From contig JAUCEF010000016.1 of assembly GCA_033558025.1 (NCBI GenBank), forward strand, positions 186,001 through 250,000: a DNA stretch of 64,000 nucleotides, written 5' to 3'. Positions 55,367 to 64,000 of this stretch are shown here, one piece after another. The notes beneath the pieces were generated by a model that saw only the letters and a program-made list of their open reading frames with translations, made no database searches and was not told the DNA's origin. The translations under genes were made by a program, and so were the position numbers. Numbering within the stretch: the stretch's first letter is position 1; each line of letters starts with the position of its first letter. This DNA comes from Phytophthora sp. 'mugwort'. Taxonomy: Eukaryota > Oomycota > Peronosporomycetes > Peronosporales > Peronosporaceae.

Positions 55367-55497
55367 TCAAAGGAGGCAAATTGCTCCCTTTGAATGACAG
55401 CCCACCTTGTTTTGGCACACCAAAACAAATGCTTATCACAAGCTGGCCAACAGCTAAAGTACGTGCTTTACGAAAGGGGGCAAATTGCCTCGTTTGA
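55367..55497. repeat. cluster of three short palindromes
   Basis: An imperfect 27-base palindrome at 55367-55393 (core AGGCAAATTGCT) is partly repeated at 55471-55497 (core GGGCAAATTGCC). Between them TTGTTTTGG and CCAAAACAA form a perfect nine-base stem at 55407-55428. Confidence 0.6.
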
Positions 55498-57319
55498 TGC
55501 CTTAACATCTTAAGTTGTATAGTATACTTGATACAGTCAAAAACCCGCGTTCACGAAAGGGTTAAAGCTGTTGCAACCAAATCCAGATACCACGATATGG
55601 CGTATGGACATTGGAAGCGATGGCTACTGGCGGCCTCGCTAACAGCACGGTTGTCGGCACTGACACACCTCTACGGCATCAGCCGACGTCCAAGCCTTCA
55701 GACTATGTGGGTGATTCACCCGTTAAATGCGTGCAAAAATATATTGTTGGCATTCCCAGCTACGTCGCAGACGATCTAGTATGGGAGGCATGTCACGAAA
55801 TAGATAATGAAACTTCGCACAGAATGAGAAAAATACATTGCCACGATACATTTTTCCGTAGTACAGCGGCAAGAAATACATAGCGCGCGTAACTTGCCTC
55901 AAATCTGTTTGGCTGCCATTCGCACCGTCGACGAGTCCCAGAAGCGGCGTTTCGTCTTCAAGAAGAGAATGTTCTCCAGCGGTGGGGGATCATTGCTTGT
56001 CTGAGCGGAGACAATACAATTCCATCTTGGCCAAACATCGTCCAGCCACGTTGGAAGTTGGTGGAATGTAATGATGTGGCGTAGCGGGCTCGGCCAAAAT
56101 GTGTTAAGACATGATCCGCTTCCCAACTGTGCCCAGACATCGACTAACGGAGGGGCTTCCCTGATGACCCGTGATCTACCGGACTTGGATCACCTTGTGT
56201 ACCCGTCAGTGGGCTGGATTTGCACTCTCGGGACTCCGAAAAATACAGCGATGTAAAGTCTTGAACATCTAGGCGGGACGCGGGGATACGCTGAGCAGTG
56301 CGAAAGTCCTCGCTCTACTGCCGTTATGGGCACCGATCTGTGGTAGTCTCCCTTCGATCGGGGAGGGGGGGGGGCTTCGCCCGAGGCCGGGGTTGCCTTG
56401 TGGCGTTGTTCCTTTCCTTTCTTGCGTTGCTTGCCGCTACCTTCAGAGGGATCTTACGAGCTGAGAGTCGAAGCGATCATCGGGCAAGCACTGAATGCTG
56501 ACCAATCGAGCTGAGCACCTGAGGATAGGTTGAGTAGTACCATTATGCATCTGCTTCGTAGGATGATTCGCCTACCGCTGATAATACGGCTCTTACAAGT
56601 GTCCTGTCATCTGGGTCTACCTGGCTGCAGGAGTGAAACCTCTACCACAATGTTCAAACAACCCCGCAAGTAGCTGCTTCCGTCAATGTAACGATATTCC
56701 ATGGCGGTGTATCCACTTTGCCACGTCCGGGGCGCCATAGTCGGCGCGTCACTTTTATCGCAACCTCGAGCAAACTCTCTTCACTTCTCATGCAGCATAC
56801 ACAATCCCGTCAAACTCGTGATGGACCGGCAGCGCCGCCGAAGCAGGCAAACGTGCGTACCGCCAGAAACAAAACACGCTTAACAAACTGACATTACATT
56901 GCAGCAGGGCCTGACATTGTGTTGCACTTAATCTCGTAATGATGGTTTAGCTCTAACAGCTTCGAGATATTATCAGCGACCCGGACCCCGACGTACCCTT
57001 GTTCTTGATCTCTTCTCAACTCACGTGACCTTTTCGCGCCAAGCTGCGTAGATCAGCACGAACCCATAGTCCGCGCTGTCCTCGAATGTATCCCAGTACA
57101 ATCACTTCACATTCTCTAGAGCTCTGTATCCAGGTGCGTCATCCACCGCCGAATTCGGTCAGCATTCGCTTCCATTACCGTGTAACCACTTCACGATATG
57201 GAGATGGTAGCCGCACTTCAATACGTATAAGTGGTCACTACTCGTACCGTTATCCATCGCATCAAAGGCACACGCATGTACATTCGGTGGCACCGTCTAT
57301 TGGAGAGTAGGTATAAAGG

Positions 57320-58275
57320 GCGCAATCTTTTAGACGGTCTACGTCGATGATGTTGTTATCGCTGCCAAGCCTCAAGAGTACCTGATCGTTGTGAAAGAAC
57401 TTACAGTGAACCACGAGGTCCAAGCTCTCGGTCATGTGAAGCATTTGCTATGCATAGGGGAATCGTTTGAACCCGGCTTGATCGTGACTTGGTCCAGACA
57501 GTTTATGTCGAACGAATGGCGAAGCGGTTCGGACTCACTTGTGCCCGAAACTTGCCGTCACGCAGATGCACTATAACCTGGTTGTGCCAATCGAGAAGGG
57601 CACGTCAAAGATCAATGACCCAAAGTTACCTTATCGTGAGATCGTGGGATTACTACAATACTTAGTTGCATGCACACGCCCAGACTTGGCTAACACGGTG
57701 CGGACGGGTGTGTGCTACGCAAACGCATATACTCGTGAGAATTACCGTGCGGCACACCGTGACGTGCGGTATGATTTGGCGGCCAAGCAATCTCGGACTA
57801 GTGTATCGGGCCCCCTAGGACCGCTCAGGCTGGAGACATACGCTGATGCCGACCACGCACGCTTGCCCGGATACCAGTAAGTCCGTGAAAGGCTTCGTGC
57901 TGCAGCTGAACGGCTGTGCTTTGTACTGGAGAAGCAAGAAGCAGGACAATGTGACAACGAATATGTGCATGTTGAAACGATGCGTGTGTTGAAGTGGCGT
58001 TATGGGAACAAGACGTGATGAACGGGTGGGCGTCATTACGACGACGAGAACAACTATTTTCTGCGAGAACCAGCGTACGTTAATGGCGATTGAGAATAAG
58101 GCAACTCGGAGTGGCTGCGTAACTATGCCAAGATTGTCCGCTACATTGCAGAGCACATAGAACAAGGAAAACTACAGATCAAGTATGTCCCGAAAACAGA
58201 CAATCTCGCATCCATCTTTATGAAAGCTTTAGGACCTACATGTTTTATAAAACTACGTGGTGGTTTAATGTGGTG
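57320..58275 (+). pseudogene. Ty1/copia pol remnant (reverse transcriptase to RNase H)
   Basis: Plus-strand frames in order give the copia reverse transcriptase motif VYVDDVVIAAKPQEY (57340 region), LGHVKHLLCIGESFEPG, YVERMAKRFGL in another frame, MHYNLVVPIEKG, then LPYREIVGLLQYLVACTRPD with LANTVR and YADADHA, then TSKSVKGFVLQLNGCALYWR with SKKQ, and the C-terminal RYIAEHIEQGKLQIKYVPKT and ALGPTCFIKLRGGLMW. This is the order of the copia pol C-terminal half. Several stops and frame changes break it, and gag, protease, integrase and long terminal repeats were not found. Confidence 0.85.
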
Positions 58276-58439
58276 AGCACGCAAGACGCCTCGTTGGCAA
58301 TGTACCGAGAGGTGCAGGAAGGGACGGCTAAGTCGACACGTACACGGACGTCGACATGGCAAATGCGCCGTAAGCGGACGACGGCGAGCAGAATGACCTG
58401 GGAGGAATACTTACGTTACATGATGCATTGAGAATCTAC

Positions 58440-59253
58440 GACGCGAAGTGAAGTGTGAGTACAAGGCTGGCCCGTTAAAGTTACGCAATTCGACCGTGCT
58501 CGTTGCTACCTCGTCGCTCTCGGCTGAACGATAAAGCCACTTCAACTGCTGCAGTGTGAGTATAATGAATTTATGAGAACTATTTATGACAGTTAGTTTA
58601 TTTTAAAGTTCAACGAGAAAGGAGTGAAGGTTGTAAATGGGTCCACAATCATGGGATACTGGAGACCGAGATAATTATAGACTCGATGTCGCGCTGAATC
58701 TTAAGGTAGTGTTCCTGCTACTTGAAGTAGCCTGCAGCGACTGCTAGAGCCAAAAGGGATTTTCCACTAGGCGTGTTCCTCTCAGTGGTAACACGACATC
58801 ACTAACAGAGCAATGAAATACCTTACTTTTTGCCTTTTGACATCTCAAGCTCAAGTTGGCTTCTCTCCATATCAAGCCTCGCTTCTTTGATATATGGTAA
58901 GTGCGCAGACGAGGTCGCCGCGATAACGAAGGACAGTGCCTCTCAGCCAGGAAACGGAGAGCCCCCCCCCCCCCCACCGGCTCGCCATGACCAAGCCATT
59001 AGTTTAGGGGCGTCTCGACCCGCTAAATTCCCTGGAACCTACGCTTTTGGCATCCGGCGGCTGATAGTGATTCATAATCACATAACAATATAAGTCGTCC
59101 ACTTGGATTTAAAAAAAAAAAACTAGAATTAAAAAGAAAACGTACACACAGCTTATTATTTGTTATTAAATCATATTTGGTTACAAGATAAATACATTGG
59201 TGTGGATCACACCAATCCATTAAGTACACCATTAGTACCATTCCGCCTGCAAC
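58440..59253. other. intergenic, with a coding-like tail on the minus strand
   Basis: On the minus strand near 58836-58955 a frame reads EALSFVIAATSSAHLPYIKE, ARLDMERSQLELEMSKGKK and a stop, a charged coiled-coil-like end as seen in transposon-associated proteins; its start is lost. A 15-base C run (58962-58976) and an A run (59110-59121) follow. The last part should hold the APC5 promoter. Confidence 0.4.
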
Positions 59254-62199
59254 ATGCGCAAGTGGAAGGCCAACAGCTACGTGCTGAGCGTGTGCGTCCT
59301 AATCTCCGAGTATGTGCGGCAACAGCAGCAGGACGCCAAGCAGAGCGGCACTGGCGAGGACTCGGTGGCTTCACTGGTGGACGCACCGCACGCGCAGCCT
59401 CCCCCTCCAGTCATAAGCAGGACGTCCCTCAATGCGCTGGCCCGTTTCCTGACCCTGGAGATCCAGCACCCGATAATTACTAATCAGGGTGGTTTCACCA
59501 CCCTTAAAAGTTTATTGCGTCGCTTGGAGATAAGTTTGGACAATGAACGGGACTTCGAGCAGCTATCCTGGCAGCTCGTGAGCGTCCTCACGCAGATCGA
59601 GAGCCCCGACGCCGTATGTAACGTCGTTGAACAGATCACTGAGTGTGTGGCGCCTCTGCAGAGCGCGCGCAATGGGGAGCACGAGGACGTGGACGTGGAC
59701 TCAGCCAGCTCCACGCTGGTCCGTACCAGTCTGCTGGGCGTCTTCGTGCGCAGCTTCTTGCTGGCTGTGAACCGCCTGCTATTCGACGGGCTCTCGAGAC
59801 TCTTTGATGACGTGCAGCAATATCTGGAGCAATTCCGAGAGGACGTGGAGAAGGAGAAGAAGACGGAGAAAGAGGAGGAGAAGGATAGCAGCTTGGAGCT
59901 CATGGGGTCGCCAGCATCGCAGCATTTGTGGAATGACGGCAAGGAGGACACTGACGAGCTGCTGCTATCACCGATTCAGTCAGGCAGCGCCACACCGTTA
60001 CACAATATACGGCAAAGCTATTTGACCACTCCTGCGACAACGAAATTGGATCCGCAAGAGAAGCCGGTAACATCCAAAGCTGTTCGAGAAGTGAACGATC
60101 CGGCAGTGTGGTCAAATGATCAGCTGAATTATATTTTAAGTGATATGGCGAGAGAGCTGGAAGGAGGACGAAGTAGTCGATATCGAAACCTGCAGCAAAC
60201 AGAGAGCCAATCAACGGAAGAACAGCTACGACTGCTTCGCAAGAAGATGGACAGTTCGAACCCCAACGTGCTTTTCGCGAGGTATCTATCGTTCCTAAAT
60301 GACCGTGATTATCAGGGTGCACTGGACAGTTTGCATCAGTACCACGACGTTCTTTCGCCTCGTCCAAATTCTCGAGCAAGCGACAATGGAGGTGACGGTG
60401 ATGGCTCCACGTCGGGATTAACAGGTGCTACTGGTCTGCATTTCCGAGGAAGTGGCGTTCAATATGCTGCACTGAACCTCGCAGGATTACAGATACTATT
60501 CGACCACTACATTGCAGCGCAAGAAAGCATCCAGGAGGCCATACGCGTTGCCCAACACCACGGAGATCACACATGTGTGGCATTCGCGCTGGCATGGCTC
60601 ATTCATATTAACCAGAAGAGCGGGAAATCCAAGGAGGCTGTGTTGCAGCTAGTTACCAGCTGCTTAGATCGCGCTCAGGAGCTACGCTTACCTTCGTTAC
60701 AAGTGTTGGCAATGTTGACGGCAGTGGAGAGTGACTTACTGCGCGGCAGTACTACAAGACCAGAGACGATGGGCTCAGCGGCACAGGTTGTTCCGCACAT
60801 GATTGCGGCACAAGCGCCGGCGCCTCGACCGCTGCACATTTGGTCACGTCTTGAAGAAATAATGCACTCCATCGCATCGATCGCGACTCCAGTTGCAAGT
60901 TTATCAAGCACTGGCACGCGGACAATGCTTGCGCTACAAATGCAAGCGGGTGTGGGCTCGGGAGCGGACTCTTCTGTCAAATCTCGTGGAACTGGGATGG
61001 AGTGGATCAGCTCGACAGAGGCCATTCTTGATACTATCTGGAAACTGAGTGGAAAAGTTACGATCTCAGCAGCAATTGGATGGAGCTTGTTTGGTCAGAG
61101 CTCTCTTGAGCACGTTTTCAGTCGTATCCATCTCTTGTGTTATGAAGACTCGGCTAGTACGGGAGAAATCGCGCTAACTGTGAGCCAAATGGCGATGTCG
61201 AACCTCGCACAGGCGAAATCTGGAGCTTTCGAGCGAGCACTTGGCTTCCTCGTCGACGTCATTGTAGATGGAGAGCGTCATGTCGAGCGACGCCACTTAC
61301 TAGGCGAGATGTCGTACCAGAGAACATTGCACCGTCTTTTCTTCTTGTGGGCTCTTCAAAGAGGAGAATTCGTGCGCGCTGAAGTCCATTTAAACGCGAT
61401 ATTTGGATTATCTCCTCAAGGGAAAGATTTCCCAGCTTATATCGAAGCTCTCATGCTCAAGACCCGTCTGTGGACTGCAGTCGGAGACTATCCACGAAGT
61501 CTTGAATTACTCGAAAGCTTAGAAGCTACCTGCAGTGAATACGGCTTCGTATATCTTCACGCCCAGGCGCTGATTACAACAAGTCGAACTCGTTTACAAG
61601 CATCTGCGCCGCATGCACCGTTTGCCTCGCTTAATGCACTGCTTCAAGGTGTAGACATTTGCAAACGTCACCATTATGATCTTCTATTGGCGGAGGCTCA
61701 TGTTGTCTTGGCTGAAATTTACATTGCCATGGGCAAGCTTCAAGACGCGCACGCACTTATTAATGATCAGATGCCTCTGGTCATGGAGCATGGCAACATC
61801 GATCTACGGGGAGAGTGTTTGCTTGTGCTGGCAAAAGCAATGATTGCAAGTACCAAACGATCCAAGGACGGTGCGAAGGAGCCATCCCCTGCAGCTTCCA
61901 AGGCCATTAAGTTGCTCAGCGCAAGCGCAGAAATGTTTTCGGTGGTGCAGAACTTGCGGCGGTTAAAAGAGATCAGCTATGTGCAGTCCGTAGTTTACAA
62001 TCACATGGCAATTCAAGCAAAAAGATGCGGTTGCGAATCTACTTTATCTTACACAAACCGAGAAGAGGCAGCAAGGAGCTTTCTGAGGCACAGCGCACAG
62101 CTGAAGCGAGCTGCGTTCTTCACGGTCGAGCCGTGTTTCGACCTGGAGGTTCCTGACAGTATTCGGCAAGTCATCGCCCACCGCTCAAGTGAAATCTAG
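59254..62199 (+). CDS. APC5: anaphase-promoting complex subunit 5
   Basis: A single exon encodes 981 residues. The N-terminal domain (KANSYVLSVCVLISEYVRQQ, LNALARFLTLEIQHP) and the middle signature NPNVLFARYLSFLNDRDYQG with GVQYAALNLAGLQILFDHY, AQESIQEAIRVAQHHGDH and FALAWLIHIN match APC5/ANAPC5. The rest is TPR-like helical repeats (GDYPRSLELLESLEATCSEY, LAEAHVVLAEIYIAMGKLQD). APC5 is a scaffold subunit of the E3 ubiquitin ligase that targets cyclins and securin for destruction. An acidic linker at about 190-225 (EKEKKTEKEEEKD) interrupts the N-terminal part. Length is greater than the human protein (about 755), mostly from linkers. The stop lies four bases from the stop of the next, convergent gene. 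Confidence 0.93.
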   Translation: MRKWKANSYVLSVCVLISEYVRQQQQDAKQSGTGEDSVASLVDAPHAQPPPPVISRTSLNALARFLTLEIQHPIITNQGGFTTLKSLLRRLEISLDNERDFEQLSWQLVSVLTQIESPDAVCNVVEQITECVAPLQSARNGEHEDVDVDSASSTLVRTSLLGVFVRSFLLAVNRLLFDGLSRLFDDVQQYLEQFREDVEKEKKTEKEEEKDSSLELMGSPASQHLWNDGKEDTDELLLSPIQSGSATPLHNIRQSYLTTPATTKLDPQEKPVTSKAVREVNDPAVWSNDQLNYILSDMARELEGGRSSRYRNLQQTESQSTEEQLRLLRKKMDSSNPNVLFARYLSFLNDRDYQGALDSLHQYHDVLSPRPNSRASDNGGDGDGSTSGLTGATGLHFRGSGVQYAALNLAGLQILFDHYIAAQESIQEAIRVAQHHGDHTCVAFALAWLIHINQKSGKSKEAVLQLVTSCLDRAQELRLPSLQVLAMLTAVESDLLRGSTTRPETMGSAAQVVPHMIAAQAPAPRPLHIWSRLEEIMHSIASIATPVASLSSTGTRTMLALQMQAGVGSGADSSVKSRGTGMEWISSTEAILDTIWKLSGKVTISAAIGWSLFGQSSLEHVFSRIHLLCYEDSASTGEIALTVSQMAMSNLAQAKSGAFERALGFLVDVIVDGERHVERRHLLGEMSYQRTLHRLFFLWALQRGEFVRAEVHLNAIFGLSPQGKDFPAYIEALMLKTRLWTAVGDYPRSLELLESLEATCSEYGFVYLHAQALITTSRTRLQASAPHAPFASLNALLQGVDICKRHHYDLLLAEAHVVLAEIYIAMGKLQDAHALINDQMPLVMEHGNIDLRGECLLVLAKAMIASTKRSKDGAKEPSPAASKAIKLLSASAEMFSVVQNLRRLKEISYVQSVVYNHMAIQAKRCGCESTLSYTNREEAARSFLRHSAQLKRAAFFTVEPCFDLEVPDSIRQVIAHRSSEI

Positions 62200-62203
62200 G
62201 CGA

Positions 62204-63712
62204 CTACAGTGGATCACTGTGGAGCAGCGCGTATGCCTCGCATGCATAGTCAATTAGCGTGCTCTCCAACGAAGCCAAACCATCTTCCAGTTCGTCCACG
62301 CGTCTCATTTGTACGTGTGCATTCATCTCGTATCGCTTGACGCCAAAGCACGAGCTCTCCTTAAACATTTTGTCACCATTGTACGACTGAATTTTAGGGA
62401 GTAAATCACTGTCTTGTGCGTCAGCTGGGAGCTCTTGTAGCACATGCCAAACCCTCCGATCGTCGCCTCGACCGCTCAATTTGATGGTGTTTCGGTGCCA
62501 GAAGAGCATGCCTTCCCCGTTTAAATCGTACTGCACCATTGTCACCCCGCAGTAGCGTTGGCGGTCGTGGTTTACGATGCCAAGTGTGCCAGGTATGCGG
62601 CGGTCATTGTAGTAAAACTTCTTGTGCATCTGCAGCCAGGCCAAGCGGAAGAGGTCCTTGTCGCCCCATACGAGCTTCAATTTCGTGAACAGATTCGGTC
62701 TGTGTGTGGCGTAGTACAGCAGTTGCTCGAGCATCGGTCTGCTCGTCGCACGATTCACTAACACTTGACCGCTCTCCTGTTCCAGCATGTCGACATATTC
62801 AAGTCCTAACAGTTCCCACACTAAACTTTGAGCATGAAGGTTGAAGATCGAGTTGCCTGGATGCCAGAAGTCAGGCCAGAAGACAGCCCCATATCGTTTC
62901 ATCGCCGACGACGAGAACAATGGCGTGGGGTCTTGCACAGCGAAATTGTCGGCGTCCAGCAGCAAGACACTCGTGAACTGCGAATAGTACAGAGCATGCA
63001 CCTTGACGTTGAAGCCGTGAATGCGCTCGTCAAAGACTTGTCGTAAGTAAACGGGTCCAAACTTGTCTAACAGTAGCAACAACACGGGATTGTCTTGCGT
63101 TAATTCCTCGTGACGAAACCAGAGCTCGACTGGAAGGGTACATCCTAGATCCCGTAGGCGACGGATACTCGCGAATGCACTCGGTAGGACGCTTTCGTGT
63201 ACCGCCATGACGATTCCCTGTGAGTTTAAGTGGTCGAGTGTCATAGGAGGATCATGACGATACGTCTCAGCATGGAATCGAAACGAGGAAAAGGCTTTGG
63301 CCAATTCGCACGTGAATCGAGCATCGTCTTTGAGGGACAAACTCGTCGTCTGCATCACGGCAAACACTTGACCAGAAGTCATGTTCATCACCTCGCAGTA
63401 GCCCGCGTCACCTGCTCGAATCCGTTGCCAGCATTCTTTTCTTGTCCCCAGTTCGTCTCCGTCGTCATCCGTCTCCACCCAGCCAAGACACTGAAACTCG
63501 TGCTTCTTCCACGCGTGGCGAGGGGATTCGTCGCTCTCTTCCGTGTCAAGTCTCGTACGGGACTCTCGAAACTCTATCGTCACGACAGAATTATCTTTCA
63601 TCTCCACCCATCTCATCCAGATAACGATCGCTGAAAAACAATAGAGCACCAAGAACACAACCATAACCACGCGAAATACCCGACGACGCAGGTACCTGCT
63701 CACTGACGACAT
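62204..63712 (-). CDS. GT71-type alpha-mannosyltransferase-like (MNN1 family)
   Basis: A single exon encodes 502 residues. A type II signal anchor lies at about 14-33 (RVVMVVFLVLYCFSAIVIWM), so the enzyme is expected in the Golgi with a luminal catalytic domain. The catalytic part has GIVMAVHES, LPVELWFR, VKVHALYYSQFTSVLLLDAD with the metal-binding DAD at 253-255, PDFWHPGNSIF, and SGQVLVNR, matching MNN1/GT71 alpha-1,3-mannosyltransferases. Such enzymes extend glycans on secreted and cell-wall proteins using GDP-mannose. Substrate specificity is not readable. Its 3' end nearly touches that of APC5. Confidence 0.87.
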   Translation of the reverse strand: MSSVSRYLRRRVFRVVMVVFLVLYCFSAIVIWMRWVEMKDNSVVTIEFRESRTRLDTEESDESPRHAWKKHEFQCLGWVETDDDGDELGTRKECWQRIRAGDAGYCEVMNMTSGQVFAVMQTTSLSLKDDARFTCELAKAFSSFRFHAETYRHDPPMTLDHLNSQGIVMAVHESVLPSAFASIRRLRDLGCTLPVELWFRHEELTQDNPVLLLLLDKFGPVYLRQVFDERIHGFNVKVHALYYSQFTSVLLLDADNFAVQDPTPLFSSSAMKRYGAVFWPDFWHPGNSIFNLHAQSLVWELLGLEYVDMLEQESGQVLVNRATSRPMLEQLLYYATHRPNLFTKLKLVWGDKDLFRLAWLQMHKKFYYNDRRIPGTLGIVNHDRQRYCGVTMVQYDLNGEGMLFWHRNTIKLSGRGDDRRVWHVLQELPADAQDSDLLPKIQSYNGDKMFKESSCFGVKRYEMNAHVQMRRVDELEDGLASLESTLIDYACEAYALLHSDPL

Positions 63713-63841
63713 CCCGGCTATTGCGTAACTAAATCAATTGGGTTAAAGCTAAATGCTATCATAAAACATCGCTATATCCCATCAATCGACCGATTTTCTC
63801 CAAGAAATTCCTAACTTTAGCCGACGTTTGGTCACAAACAA

Positions 63842-64000
63842 ATGGCGTCGTCGTTATCTCGTAGTCCTCAACGTCATGGCCCCGTAGTGGACGCGTCCGA
63901 AAGCTTTTCAGGTCTTGAAGAATGCGAGCAGATGCGACGTGAGAGTGAGGAAATGTGCTTCTTGAGGCAGCTTAAGCCGGCACAGACTACAGCAGTCGCA
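63842..64000 (+). CDS. gene start, 3' partial, unrecognised
   Basis: From the ATG at 63842 the frame is open for 53 codons to the window edge (MASSLSRSPQRHGPVVDASE, then FSGLEECEQMRRESEEMCFL). The visible part is hydrophilic with a charged helical stretch. It is divergent from the mannosyltransferase, 129 bases between starts. No family can be named. Confidence 0.5.
   Translation, partial: MASSLSRSPQRHGPVVDASESFSGLEECEQMRRESEEMCFLRQLKPAQTTAVA

Larger units (their letters stand above)
54550..57310. other. intergenic, AT-rich and repeat-bearing, no gene recognised
   Basis: The part around 54840-55000 is AT-rich. Palindromes lie at 55005-55049 and 55367-55497 (listed separately). Frames at 55528-55883 (plus) and 55899-56126 (minus) are open for 60-90 codons but match nothing I know. 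A G-rich tract lies at 56360-56375. The stretch is probably older transposon debris. Confidence 0.4.

Overview
The window reads as nuclear DNA of an oomycete, most likely a Phytophthora-like peronosporalean (inference). Genes are long and mostly intron-poor, and introns are short (about 50-100 bases, GT-AG). One start lies just downstream of an oomycete-type initiator (TCATT..TCAATTT). The mobile-element remnants (copia, mariner, piggyBac and pogo relatives) are of kinds common in oomycetes. No organelle, rRNA or tRNA gene was seen.

Layout. 1-25 kb is gene-rich: a TMEM135-like membrane protein (cut by the left edge), a D-3-phosphoglycerate dehydrogenase-like protein, an OMA1-type M48 metalloprotease, three clustered single-pass membrane proteins of shared design, a Nab2/ZC3H14-type PWI-like protein, MRE11, a frameshifted Kv-beta-type aldo-keto reductase, a GTPBP1-type GTPase, an unrecognised four-exon gene, and a wax-ester synthase/DGAT-like acyltransferase. 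25-30.3 kb holds a probable 3.6 kb mobile element: inverted termini enclose a broken SET-domain sequence and a broken pogo/CENP-B-type transposase. 30.4-44.7 kb holds SEC24 and a six-exon SMG1 PI3K-like kinase. 44.7-59.2 kb is a graveyard of transposons: a frameshifted acidic protein, a second pogo remnant, a mariner remnant ending in a near-perfect palindrome, two distinct piggyBac remnants, a five-copy inverted repeat, a mariner fragment fused directly to a piggyBac fragment, and a copia pol remnant. 59.2-64 kb returns to core genes: APC5, a GT71-type mannosyltransferase, and a gene start cut by the right edge.

The core genes serve separate housekeeping pathways (serine synthesis, mitochondrial proteolysis, DNA break repair, mRNA surveillance, COPII transport, mitosis, protein glycosylation), and nothing suggests co-regulated units beyond shared intergenic spaces. 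The least conventional items are the dehydrogenase lacking two of three expected catalytic residues, the three-gene membrane-protein cluster, the terminally repeated SET/transposase element, and the palindromic five-copy repeat. All assignments are by reading the translations; no database search was run.
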